Assembly: GCA_029962745.1 (NCBI GenBank)
Contig: CM057156.1
Span: forward strand, 33,114,027 to 33,178,026
DNA: 64,000 nt
DNA from: Echinometra lucunter
Taxonomy: Eukaryota; Echinodermata; Echinoidea; Camarodonta; Echinometridae
Direction: 5' to 3'
The notes under the pieces are model-generated. The model did no database searches, was not told the origin of the DNA, and saw nothing but the letters and a program-made list of their open reading frames with translations. Numbering within the stretch: position 1 is the stretch's first letter; each line of letters begins with the position of its first letter. Positions 25,136 through 37,165 of the stretch are shown piece by piece. The translations under genes were made by a program, and so were the position numbers.

Positions 25136-26888
25136 CCTTTTCCCTCATCGAAGACACATCCTAGAATCTTAAGGCAAGCATCATCAATGTAATTGTTCTC
25201 TTTCTTTTTCTTAATTGGATTAATAATAATAGGCCTAGGATCCGGGGAAGGTGTGAGTGTTTGGTAACACATTAGAACAGGATGTTCTTACATTTAATAA
25301 ACGGTTGGATTAAACAAATAGATGCACAAGTGGTTGAAGAAGTTGAATAACCAAATTTGGGTTTGGGAGAGCACTAGGAAATCATATAACGCTAATTTGC
25401 TAGTTTATACCTTAATCTAAGGCTCTCGAGATAAATATATATATATATATATATATATAGATCATCCTATGATTAGTTGGACAGACTTTCAACTTTTCAC
25501 TTTATAGCGATTAAAATTTCCCAATGTATTCAAAGCTTTCCCATAGAGATTAAGAAACTGAACGTGGATGATGATTTTCTTTTTTAACTGACCGGTAATA
25601 ATTTATTTTTTTCATGATTCATATGTTTACTATTTCAGCTTGATATGGGAAGGGGTCCGATCTAATATCATCGCAAGTATGATGATATGGGGGCAGGAGA
25701 GGTACCAGGGTATTTTGATAGGTGGACAAGGTGACAGGTTAAATTATTTCATTTTTTTATTTTTATTCATTTATTTATTCATTTATTCAAACATATTTAT
25801 TCAGGATGACTGGATCAGTTAAAAACTGTTTTACATCATGATCCTGAGGTTATAAAACATGAATATAAAATAAAATTCATAAGAGATATATACAGTAAGA
25901 TAGCCATAACGATAAGCAACCAAGGTCTTAAACAAAGTAGTACATATATCACAACGAAAATTCCTAAATATTCTTACATATAATACATTAAATGGACAAA
26001 GAGGGTTATTATATAGTTGCATGACCTTTCCCTCTCTTCCCATACCCTTCTTTCTTCTTCCTTTTTATCACTTGAAAAAAAAATATGAAGGGTGTACTCT
26101 CTTATCCCCCCTGCCCCATGTAGCTCCACCCCTGATTGTGGGGGAGCATAGGCGATGAGACGTGAGAGTGTTTATTGTAGTTGCAAGTTACAATTTACCA
26201 CTTTTGTGGAGGCTACTTCACACTGACCAATTGATAAAATTTTATCACTCTCTTCAAATCTTGATCATTTTTATTGCTTTTGGCGAGGGTGTTTGTGGTT
26301 GAAATCCAATGAAGGGTTAGATTTTTATTTGAAATTAAGAGATGACATTTTTCCTACCGTTATAATTTAAGAGTTAATATCAAAATTTTAACGACCCATT
26401 TATTGCTAAATGCTGACTGGGCTCTTCACTCCGTGAACTTGTAATAGTCCATGAACATGATCAATCTTGTCATTTTTTTGCATACACTCGAGCGTACTTT
26501 TTGACAAGGTTTTGAAATTTCTACAGGTTAGATGGATCTATAAATTCAGACAGTGCTATAAATCCAAACCTTTATCTTTTGGAATGGTAAGATTAGATTC
26601 GTATTTCTGTTTACTATCGCATAAGTTTTCTCATAATAGTGATTTCATAACTGTGATATCATTTGAATCACGCAAAAATGGAGACGTCAAATGTTCTATC
26701 AATCTTTAATCTCATAACTAAAACCGACAATATAATATTACTGCATTTGCTCTTGCCGATTCTCGTTTTCCATAATTATCCTCGAACGAACTTCATGGTA
26801 CTATTATTCAGAATTAAACATTGATAATGCTAATTGTCTGTTCATTTTCTGTTGGCAAGACTCATTATCTCTTCACCCAATCGCGATA

Positions 26889-27156
26889 TTTTGGGATCTT
26901 GTCTCCCTTTCTTATGATGGAATTAACTTTGTAATTTCCTCTGTCTATAAGACTATTTTTTGTATCACAACGTACCTTTATGGCTGTTATCTGTTGCAAA
27001 GAATGGAATTAATTGGCCGGATAGAGATTAAAAGTTTGTCTTAGATACCAACTTGCATTAAACGAGCCTTCCTTTACACCTTTTCAGTACATTTAGGTCA
27101 CTTAATTGTGGATTACAAAGTTAATTCCATCATAAGAAAGGGAGACAAGATCCCAA
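26889..27156. mobile_element. Fold-back element with ~45-bp arms
   Basis: Bases 26,889-26,933 and 27,112-27,156 are near-perfect inverted repeats, each including CTTATGATGGAATTAACTTT or its complement. About 180 bp lies between the arms. Probably a MITE; target duplication not identified. Confidence 0.75.
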
Positions 27157-28643
27157 GTGTTGTGTAACAAAAACAACAGGAACAACGATAATGTCTGAAG
27201 GGCTCTCTAGTCCAATTAAGTGAAAGAACCTTTTTGTTCCCTTATTCAGAAATGTCTCAAAAGCTATACGACGGATCAGGGAGATACGAAATTTTAGGGC
27301 GGATGTAAGGAATATTGTCCGACAACCGGTTTTCTTTTGAAATCTAAGTCTTGTGTAATATGTTTTGATGGATGTTTGGATGTTGTCTTGGAGCTGTGTA
27401 CCCATGTCCCATTTAATGTCGGAAAATTAAAAAAAAGTGAATACAAGAGTCTAATTAATGATCATGAGTCATGTCATTTCACAAATTTCTGGAAGACGCT
27501 GGTTAGCTCTTCTGGAGCTTCTTAATGTGTTTGAATACCTTGTTTTGAATTTGCATTAAAAAATTATCGTTACCAACCTTTATGCTTAGCCTTAGGCATA
27601 ATAACCCTTGAGAGCTTGTGAACTCAATTTGAACAGGCTCTTTTATAATCGTCGTCGTCATCACAAACGTGATAACATTTATGTAATAATCTATAAACCG
27701 GGTTTTTTTTATCAAGATCAAGACATAATTTGGTGCCACCCAGCCCCCCTCCTCTCATTTGCGAAAAAAAAAAAGATGATGAATAAGCGGGCATCCTTGC
27801 TGCGTTTCTTTACTTAGTACTACGGTATAGCCTTTCATGATATACAACAGCCTAATTACTTGTAGGGGATTTTTAAAACCTAATTGAGGTTTAAACACAG
27901 TGTCTGAAGAATATGTAAGAAAGAAAATAATAAGAACTCGGTTTTCTTTGCTTGCTTTTATCATGATTTTCCACGATCTTTTTCATTGGTAATCATATGT
28001 CTTTGTAGAGGAAAATTGAAAGACTACTTTTATAATTAAAAAAAGGTTTTTTTAAGATTTGTTTTTAGAAAAATCTACATTCAGATAACTGCAGCAAAAT
28101 GTTACTATAAACCTTTTCGTTCGTATGCTTTATTCCCAAATCACTGCCGATTCTTGTTTGATTTGTGCTGCCTCGAGGTTGTCATAAAAGGGGAAGAAAT
28201 ACCCATGCTCGAAATATTCATATTCATTTAGTTGAAAGATTTAATATTCACAAGGTTAAAAAGTTGGTACTTTACAGAGAACAAAAAAAATATATATATG
28301 ATGAAGGGTATGTGACATCTGTCTTCTATTAGTGCCTGGGTTGAGACAAAATTAGCGCCAATTTGATTTTTTCTTTAATATTTCTTAACTTTTTTTAAAA
28401 AGAATAAACATCATACAACACTAGGAAGTACTAGACAGAAAGTGGGTTGAATTATTTAGATTCACACATAACCACTTTTTTAATTTTTAATTTCTGTCTC
28501 ATCTTTCTGGGAGAATCGTTTCATAAATGAATTTCAACACCAATTCTGAAACAAGTGAATAAAGTCATCATGAAAATTATTTTACTGCTCATTGCTCCAA
28601 TCATTAAGCCTGTGAGCTAACTTGACAGGGAATCACATCTTCT

Positions 28644-28794
28644 CCTGGGGGGGGGGGGCGTTTCATGAAACAATTAGTCGGTGGTTTTCACCGACTAATT
28701 TGCTTTCAGCCAATCAGATGCGAGTATTTTCAGTAGCTTATGACATTTGTCGGTGATTTTCACCGACAAAACTCCTCATGAAACGCTCCCCCAG
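28644..28794. mobile_element. Small TIR element (TTTCATGAAACG family)
   Basis: Left CCTGGGGG...GCGTTTCATGA pairs with right TCATGAAACGCTCCCCCAGG. Internal inverted copies of 'GTCGGTG...TTTTCACCGAC' would add a second and third hairpin. Same family as 39,486-39,632. Confidence 0.75.
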
Positions 28795-28904
28795 GTTGAT
28801 ATTTCTGGATTCATATGCCGTTCGTCTACTCAAGAGTTCTGCTTTTTATCATGTTTATTGGCCAACTCATATACTGTCTGATTTTGGTCTGTAAAAAAAA
28901 GCTC

Positions 28905-29095
28905 ACGCGCTTGCAGCCGAAATTGGTCTAGCGGTAACGGTCAGCTTTTTGTCTTCGCCTACAACCAGATTCTGAATTGGATCCAGGTTCGAATCTGAGT
29001 CACATTTGTTGGGTGGTGACGTTAAAGGTCTGTCCCAGACTTAATCATACCTGATTGATACACTTCTGTAAAAACCTAAATACACACTCAAGTAA
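28905..29095 (+). mobile_element. tRNA-derived SINE
   Basis: A box TGGTCTAGCGG (about 28,924) and B box GGTTCGAATC (28,986-28,995) define a tRNA-like head. The tail 'GTCCCAGACTTAATC...TGATTGATACAC...TGTAAAAACC' is shared with the SINE at 44,303-44,482. Confidence 0.75.
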
Positions 29096-29450
29096 ATTCT
29101 TTCAGATAAGTCATTTCAATTATCATCGTAATCTCTTAAGCTCTCTGTGACGTATGTACGAATTAAATGCATTGTTATCAAACTTATCTGTCTTATCTCC
29201 CTCTTGAGATCAGAAATCAATCAGTGTTTTGTCCAGCATAAGGCAGATTAAGAAATCAATAAGATGAATGAAAAGTAATGTACATGAAAAGTAAGGAGCA
29301 TTTTTTCAATATTTCAGAACTTCGGGTACAACGCAGACTTATCCAGCTGTGACGTGCCTACAGCACATGGTGTCCTTTAGTCTTCTTTTTGAAACCCAGG
29401 CACATTCATTCCTTCTTACAAATTGTGGACAAGTATAGTAAAATCAAGAT

Positions 29451-29785
29451 GTTACTATACTTGTCCAAGACTGTGGAACGATCTACCACGATTTGTCTGC
29501 ATGTCCCCCCTCCGTAGACGTTTTAAGAAGAATCTTAAAACTGTTCCTTTTAATGCCAATCTGTAACTGAACTTTGTAAAGCGCTGTAGAACCAGTCATG
29601 ACCGTGTAAGAGCGCTATATAAATGAACTAATGTAGTGTATTGTATTATATTGTATTGTATTGTATTGTATTGTATTGTATTGTATTGTATTGTATTGTA
29701 TTGTATTATATTGTATTGTATTGTATTGTATTGTATTGTATTGTATTGTATTGTATTGTATTGTATCGTTGTCCACAATTTGTAT
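29451..29785 (+). mobile_element. 5'-truncated LINE with (TATTG)n tail and 18-bp target duplication
   Basis: Plus-strand codons give 'CPRLWNDLPRF' and 'RRRFKKNLKT', the C-terminal end of a CR1/L2-like reverse transcriptase. The 3' UTR ends in AGCGCTATATAAATGAACT and about 26 copies of TATTG (29,635-29,766). GTATAGTAAAATCAAGAT flanks it at 29,433-29,450 and 29,786-29,803. Confidence 0.75.
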
Positions 29786-30106
29786 GTATAGTAAAATCAA
29801 GATTTCGTTTAGCAAGGGCGGAGGCTAAATGTCGATACGAAAACCGTTATCATGTTTGGAAGATGCCATTTTGGATCTAAAATTTGAAGGGATGGCCATT
29901 TTCCTTGTATTTTATCCCATTCATTATCTTTTTCTTTTTTTCAAAGGTAAGCCCACGTTACTGTTCGTGCGTGTTAAAAAAAAATGAGGCCAGCAGCTGG
30001 CTGTGCCCCCCCCCCCCCATCTGACCTAGGGATGACATCTCATCTTTGTATCCAATGAAATGTGATACAGAAATTGCTGTTATTATCGTTATTATTGTTG
30101 TTGTTA

Positions 30107-30109
30107 TTA

Positions 30110-30147
<38 letters not shown>

Positions 30148-30236
30148 TCATGACCATCATCATTATTATTATTACTATTACTATTATTGTTATCATTATT
30201 ATCATTATCATTGTATTTCTTATCTCTCCCTCTCTC
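30107..30236. repeat. (AGT)n and (ATT)n microsatellite cluster
   Basis: Thirteen or so AGT triplets, then mixed ATT, ATC and CT-rich repeats. Confidence 0.9.
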
Positions 30237-30305
30237 TCTCCTTCTCCCTCTCGCCCTCTCTCTTTCTCTACCCCTCTCTCTTACCATTATTTAATTTCGT
30301 CGCAC

Positions 30306-30553
30306 TGGGTGATTTCAAGTTTGGTGTTTACCTTTTGGTGTTAGTGTTGAGTTGATTTTTACATCAACGCAGCTCCAAATTAAAGATAAAACTGGTCTTG
30401 GGACAACTGTCACTTGGAGTTGAGCTGTCAGTAATGTCATTTGGACCACTTTTGTAAACTCAGATTAGGTGTTGGAGCTATGGAAAGCAATCTAAATTGT
30501 GTTTCTAACACCAACACCAACACCAGCACCAACACCAAACTTGAAATCACCCA
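30306..30553. mobile_element. TIR element with ACCAAC-rich ends
   Basis: Left TGGGTGATTTCAAGTTTGGT pairs with right ACCAAACTTGAAATCACCCA. Next to the right end are short tandem ACCAAC/ACCAGC units, mirrored at the left by GTGTT repeats. About 248 bp. Confidence 0.8.
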
Positions 30554-31691
30554 TTTTCTAAGAGAATGTTGAAATGTATGTTCACACCCACACACACGTA
30601 GATAGACACTTCAACTGCCAAAAAAATTATCTTTGTCGATTCTTTCATTTTTCTTACAACCTTTATTTTCTTGTTTCATTCCATTTCATTCTTTTCTTCT
30701 CTATCTTCTCCTTTATCACAAAACTTCTTTTTGTAATCTTGTCTATATAAATACTTCATCTTTTAAGCAACGTTATTCTAAATGTTTGATAAATAAATTG
30801 ACAAGCACCACGTCGGATATCAGATAAATTCCACACACAAAAGCAAACACTCCAAAAAGGGAAAAAAACAAACAGAAAGTGGATAACAGCATTACAGCAA
30901 TTCATTCCCCTCCTTATCTACCCCTCTCCTTTGTTTTGAATAAGATTTTAATACTGCTCCCCTTAAAAATGCAACACAAAGAAGAAATTATAAGAGTTCT
31001 ATTCCACGAAAGTCATTCAATTTCTACAACGTCATTGGATTTTTTTTTTTGTTCACTCAACATGGGCTACACAAATGACGATATTGCAACTAACATAATT
31101 AATGGAGATCAACCACTAACTTATGAAGTAGTTAGTTCATAATACAATTCAAGGGGGCCATGTTTATATTTTCTTTCAAAAAGGATTTAACGTTTAGAGG
31201 CAAGATACATGAAGAGCATATCTTATGTATGTTTACTCTTCAATCAGAGCGTCGTGATAACAGAACGGGTAATCAAGGAGTAAAACATAATCGCCAATGA
31301 CGACAATGCGGAACGTTTTGAAAGGAAGAATCGCAAGATGTAACCATTAAATATGTTGAATAGTGCATCAAAATCAAGTACTCCTTACGTCATTCGACAC
31401 AGAGTGATGAAACGTCATCATCTGTATACCGAAAGAGTTTGAAAACTCTCTTGACAAGATATACGTATCCATTGTTTTGCACTGTTTGGTGAAGGGGTCA
31501 GTGCTTGCAAAGAAAAACCGTTGGAGCACATCACAAGACGCCCGCACATATCCTTACGTTGTCCGTAAAGAAAAGAATAATAGGAAAGTATTCAATAGGT
31601 TGAATGCACATACGTATCTTCTTTATTCATGTTCTTTGACCAGAAAGACGTCACTCCATCACAGATCGATGGGAATGGATCTCGAAGAAGA

Positions 31692-31699
31692 TATAAATA
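31692..31699 (+). promoter_or_regulatory. Candidate TATA box, gene C
   Basis: TATAAATA on the plus strand, 226 nt upstream of the gene C start codon. The distance fits genes A and B, but the surrounding sequence (GATATAAATATGG) does not match theirs, in line with an independent promoter. Confidence 0.5.
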
Positions 31700-31924
31700 T
31701 GGCTCCTCTGGCACAACTTCTTCAGATTGCTCCAAGAGCACTAGAAGAAAACATCAGACCAAAACCAGCACTACGAACCAGAAGAGTAAGAAGACACAGA
31801 CGCCGAAGAAGGAGGAGCAGAAGAAATTTTCTTTCAACCAGCTCAAGACAAGTTTACTCGAAGGCAACAATCCTCATCATTAAGCAATAATTTTTAAGAC
31901 AGAGACGCGATCATCATCTTCATC

Positions 31925-34900
31925 ATGAAAGCCGCACTAGTACTGGCGTTAGTAGCCCTCCTGGCCCCGGGAATTCTAGGGCTGCCACTGGGTGATAGCT
32001 TGCTGAACAAAATGGCCAGAGATTCCAAGGAAGACAAAGAGGAGCCAACGGTAAGGGCAATCCCCATCTTTTTGTATCATTTTTTTTAATTTATGTTGAT
32101 TTAAAAATCAACCCGTTTGTAAATGTGACATGTGTGGCTCTCTGGGGTGATTTCGGTCATAGAAGGTAGAGAACTGGTTCCGAAACGATTTCCTAGTTTG
32201 TCTGCACCACTGTTATATATCCACCAATAAGCCTCTGTATCACATATTTCTGATAATGTCTGCCAACAACGAATTAACTGTGAAACAACTTACTTCTTAC
32301 ATGAATAATTTTTGAATTTTGAATTTTATTTACATAAAACCTACGCGTTATTTCTAGACTGCATGTACTCAAGAAGTATGCTTTCTCTTCATGGTTTTTT
32401 TTTTTTCACACCAGGAACCCCCACCACCCAAGAAACCCCAGGACAGCGTGGGAGAACACCGTGAACCATTCGACGAGGATCCAACTCCTGGAGCCTTCCA
32501 AGGAGACATGATGCTCACAGAAGATCAGATGAGACAAATCGAAGAGGCCATCGATGACGAGAAGGCTGGTCGTAAGAAGAGAAAAGCTGTCATCAATGAG
32601 AATTATCGTTGGCCCTCCAAGATCGTCCCTTACGAAATCTCACCATCTTCAAGTAAGTCATGTGAAACATTTTTGCCGTGAGTTTAGATATCAACCAAGA
32701 TTTCAATGAGATACTGCAACTTATTGCATTTGAAGGATTATGATTGTTGAATTGTTCCAACAAAAAAAGAAGTCTTATTCCTCTTAGAGTGACAGTTTTT
32801 ATGAGATAATGTGAACAGCAAAAATCATTTCTTCACTTTCAGTGTGTAACTTTCATTTAACACTTTTCTTAACTCTTTCAGGTGGTGATGCTGCAGTGAT
32901 CCGTGCAGCCATGGACCACTGGGAGCAGCACACATGCCTGAGATTCGAACCCCGAACTTCCTCACATGCCAGTCAGCTAGGACATAGCACCTATCTTTCT
33001 TTCATCAAGGGTGGTGGCTGTTGGTCATATGTAGGAAAGGTCTTCGATGACGAACAACAGATTTCCATCGGGTCTGGATGTGCTTACGTAAGTCTCTCAT
33101 CTAGCAGTTCTGTCTTTAGAAATGTCTTGGTGTTTCTTGAATTTGAGAAAGGAACAAGAAGAGAGTAAAAGGAAAAGGAAACGTATAGAAAGAAATAGAT
33201 TGATTCGGTAAAGGTAAAACAAACACAAAGAGAAGCAGTAACAATATTATGTTAAAAGAGGAAGCTAGGGAACAATGTCAAAATACACAAGTTGAATATT
33301 ATCCGAAGAAAATGTCTTCCCAACATCATTCTAATTGAACAATTTCTTTTTATTCAATACCAGCTCGGCATCGTTGCTCATGAGATCGGACACGCCATCG
33401 GATTCCATCACGAACAATCTCGACCAGACAGAGACGATTATGTCACTGTTCACTTCGAAAACATCCAATCCGGCTTTGAAGGCAACTTCGAAAAGTATTC
33501 CTGGAACGAAGTCACTACACGCAACGTCGAGTACGACGTCGGATCCGTTATGCACTACGGTTCACATGTAAGAATATGCTATAGTCTTGAGATTAGTCAG
33601 TTACTGAAGATAATTGTTGAGAAATGGCGGTGTTAGATTAATTAGTGAATAACGTGATGGGACGCTTTCTGTTAAAAAAACAAAAATAGAGATGGATAAA
33701 TGGCAAATTTGTCACTTTCTGCAAGTTTTTACATGTGAGAGAGAAAACTGGAAGAAGATTCGAGATCATTCAGGGTATAGTATACCAAATCAGCAGGACC
33801 TTTTTACTACAATTAACGACAAGAAAAATTATATCTTCATATGAGGAAATTCTTATCCATATTTTCAGTTGATCATATTTTAACGCACATTATCTCTGTT
33901 TTTTTTTTAATAATTCTTTTAGGGTTTCTCAAGGAACGGTCAACCAACCATCACCACCATCGACCCTCTCCAAATGCATCTCCTTGGTAACCGAGATGGT
34001 CTTAGTACAGCCGACATCACACTGGCCAATCTCATCTACCAATGCGAGAACGAATGCTCCAACACGAACCAGTGCCAGAACGGTGGCTATCATGATACCA
34101 ACTGCAACTGCGTGTGTCCTCCAGGTTACAGTGGTGACTTGTGTCAAGATGGCAATGGACCTACCACCACACCACCATGTATCCAGAGACTGACTGCATC
34201 ACAGGGAGAAATTACATCACCAAACTACCCCAGTAACTATGACAACGATCAAGAATGCATGTATCTCATTGAGGTGAGTCTTGGTATTTTATACTTTTTT
34301 GCAATCATTTTTCCTTCTTGCTTTTAATTAAGAAACCAAACAACAAAAAGAAAAAAAAAAACCATACTACCCCAGTAACTATGACAACGATCAAGAATGC
34401 ATGTATCTCATTGAGGTGAGTCTTGGTATTTTATACTTTTTTGCAATCATTTTTCCTTCTTGCTTTTAATTAAGAAACCAAACAACAAAAAGAAAAAAAA
34501 AACATTCTTCTATACTAAATCAAACCAATACTTCTAAAAAACATTATTAATGTTAATTATACATGAGCATGGATGATCTCTTTGTCGATTAGGAATTTTT
34601 TAAAAGGAAATCATTGAATATGTATGAACATACAGTTACTACATAAACATTATAAACTAAGATAGAATTATTAATTGGCAATGATTTCTAAATGTGGTCA
34701 TTTTTTTCTTGTTTATCTTCTAAACAGGGAGCTGCAGGAAGTACGATCGAGCTGACATTCGTTGACATGGACATCGAGAACGAGAATCTCTGCCGCTATG
34801 ATGCCGTCGAGGTACGCAAAGACGATATCAACAGTGTCGGAGAGAAGTTCTGTGGCAACATCTTACCCCCTGTCCAGATCTCTAGTAGCAACCAGATGCT

Positions 34901-35661
34901 GGTATCTTTCACATCCGATTACAGCATCACTGGGCGTGGCTTCAGAGCTACTTACGTCATCCAGGGAGTTTCTACTACTGAGGCACCAACTACCAATCCT
35001 CCTACTACTACCAATCCTCCGGTGGTCGGCACATGTGGAGGAAACTTTGTTGGTAGCCAAGGTTCCTTCGCATCACCAAACTATCCAGACAACTACGATA
35101 ACAATCTGCAATGTGTCTACCTCATCGAAGTGGATGCTGATCGTCGAGTTGAGCTAACATTCGCGGACTTCTCACTGGAAAATCAAAATACTTGTCGTTG
35201 GGACGCACTGGAGATCGATCTCGGAGATGGTGTCAAAGTTCCCATGAAGTAAGTTTGTTTCCGATATATCAATAATGAAAATCACTTTCAGTACACGATT
35301 TCAAGACCTAATTAAACAGGCTTTTATTTCCTAAATGATAAGATAATTTTCTGTAATTATTCTCGTCAATAGACTGGTCTATGAAATGGTTGAAATACCT
35401 ATTGATTGCCGTCGTGATTACTCTTGTATTTTAATATAAGTATTTCATTGTATCGAAAGTCCTTTAACTAATTATGATTGCTAACTGATTTTCCTTTTCG
35501 GTCTCTTTTTGTTCTCTTCTTTTCTCTCCAGAATGTGTGGCAGTGAGTATCCAGCCGCTTCTTTGGTGTCAATCGGCAACAAAATGGAACTGAGGTTTAT
35601 ATCTGACCGGTCCGTCACCGATAGAGGCTTCAGAGCAGACTATCGAGCTATCGAGCTGTAA
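31925..35661 (+). CDS. BP10-like: Gene C: secreted astacin-EGF-CUB-CUB metalloprotease with a distinct 5' end
   Basis: Seven coding exons: 31925-32050, 32415-32652, 32882-33087, 33364-33567, 33923-34273, 34728-35248, 35532-35661; 1776 nt, 591 residues. Zymogen parts: signal peptide about 1-19, FQGD switch at 70-73, basic site RKKR before the catalytic domain. Catalytic residues H196, E197, H200, H206; Met-turn M253, Y255; then EGF, CUB1, Thr/Pro linker, CUB2. From about 32,470 onward the DNA matches gene A in inverted orientation, introns included; I see only a handful of amino-acid differences (for example around 'VFDDEQQ' in exon 3 and 'CENEC' in exon 5). Exon 1 is 42 codons against 30 in A and B, with an unrelated sequence, and exon 2 is 18 nt shorter. 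Intron 5 contains a 142-bp tandem duplication that copies the end of exon 5 with its donor site. It appears intact and functional, with its own TATA box. Confidence 0.93.
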
Positions 35662-37165
35662 GACTATCATCATTATAACCAAGAACAGTGTTGAAACAGT
35701 AATCATCATCCTTTGATACGTATTTTCCTTGACTATAAAGCCGGAGTAAATCTAGTGTGGAGACGAAACTTAATTACTTCTAATTTACAACAGTATCGAG
35801 ATATTAGAAGATCTGCGATGATGTTTGATATTTTTTTTATAGACTGTCGCATGTTGAAGTTATATTTCTATCGCCTTCGTTTTTAATGCGACAAATTTGA
35901 CATAAATATTTTGCAATCGATTTTACTTTGCCAAAAATGCCAAAATATTTTATTTATTTCAACCAAAGAACACCGTCTGGTACGGCAGGAACAAACTGTT
36001 ATTTCATTATATCATTCATTTGGTATTGGTATTGATTGTGCTTTCAAAAGTAAGGTGCTTGATAAGATATTTAATGAACTCATTGCAGACCACGTTGACC
36101 TGTGTAGTAAATAGAATGTTATTAACTTAGATGTTTTAGTATATGAGGTATTCCGTTTTATTCTACTCTGATATATTTTAATGTTGTTTTGAAGAGAGAG
36201 TGTTTTATTATTAATTTACATGTAATTCTTATATTGATGTGTTATATTGATGAGACGGATGGTTAAACAATCATTTCAATTATTTCTTGAAAATGTAATA
36301 ATTTTTTTTCTACCCTTGCCTTAATGTTATTCTTAGTGACCAAAAAATTAACCGAAGGTTTAAGAGAAGATCAATTGCATATCAAGTACTACAAAACGTA
36401 CATACTAATAGGCAGGAGTGATAAGAAAAATGTGAATTTCTGTAGAGCAGAACCAATCCTTTAAATAATCATTGGTGAACAGATAAAACATTTTGAAAAC
36501 CGTCTTTCTCCAAATGAAATGAAACCAAAAGAGCAGTGTCTTTAAATTGTAGCAGTTCATGATGTAGTATCTTGACAATATGTATATGTGTGAATTTCCG
36601 TCGGGCACGGCTGGTTATATTTTTTTACAAAGAAATGTTCAAAATTTGAAATATGTACATGTGTGAATTTCCGTCGGGCACGGCTGGTATTTTTGAGTGA
36701 AGGAAACAATTCCAAATATATATTTGATGACAAAACAAATTCTCTTTTTGCATATGATTCATTCGGTTTAACATTGGTTTGATTAGGCGTAGAAGGTGAT
36801 GGAGAGAGATGAAAGAGAGAAAAGAAAAACAGAGATGGATAGAGCGAAAAACAGAGATGGAAAGAGCGAAAAACATAGCAAAGATGGGAACAGAGAAATA
36901 AGGGGAATAGAAAAAAGACAAGAGCAACAATTGAGAGAACGGAGAATTTCGAGTAATGGAGTGAGTAAATGAGAGAAAGAAAGATAGAGAGACGGAGAAA
37001 GACAGGGATAGAGTGAAAGAGAAACTGATACGGTGAGGATTTGTGAATAAGGAAGATTGAAAATGATTTAGGCAAAGCAATCAAGAGAATTCACATAGAC
37101 GAAGAAAGAAAGTTATTTACGAAAGGATAAGATTTTTACAAATACACACTAATAAGATTTGAATC
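32470..37165 (+). repeat. Inverted duplication, arm 2 (gene C body and 3' flank)
   Basis: Partner of 11,690-16,185 in opposite orientation, separated by about 16 kb that contains gene A exon 1, gene B and gene C exon 1. Identity starts inside exon 2 near the codons for '[12 protein letters not shown]' and ends near 37,165. Long stretches of intron are identical by eye, which points to a recent duplication or repeated conversion. Confidence 0.88.
34224..34507 (+). repeat. 142-bp tandem duplication spanning exon 5 / intron 5 of gene C
   Basis: Bases 34,224-34,365 are repeated at 34,366-34,507 with almost no change. The unit includes the last 50 bp of exon 5, its GTGAGT donor and the start of the intron. 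Gene A has one copy only. The second copy holds a spare donor and a possible cryptic acceptor (CCCCAG), so aberrant inclusion of about 40 bp is conceivable. Confidence 0.9.

Larger units (their letters stand above)
25136..31691. other. Divergent spacer between genes B and C
   Basis: About 6.5 kb between head-to-head promoters. Contains an (AT)n run (25,437-25,460), the fold-back element at 26,889, the TIR elements at 28,644 and 30,306, a SINE at 28,905 and a LINE at 29,451. No exon recognised. Confidence 0.6.

Noticed and set aside
28905..28995. Possible tRNA gene (A and B boxes present)
   Set aside because: Acceptor and anticodon stems do not pair well, and the sequence continues into a tail shared with another SINE.
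30879..31142. 87-codon plus-strand frame upstream of gene C
   Set aside because: No signal, domain or splice context; includes a poly-T run translated as Phe.
31477..31890. Arg/Lys-rich plus-strand frames over the gene C 5' region
   Set aside because: They overlap the candidate TATA box and 5' UTR and come from AGA/GAA-rich DNA.
11690..37165. Inverted arms as a simple assembly artefact
   Set aside because: The arms differ by indels and substitutions, including coding changes, and have unrelated 5' ends, which a plain mis-join would not give; long reads would settle it.
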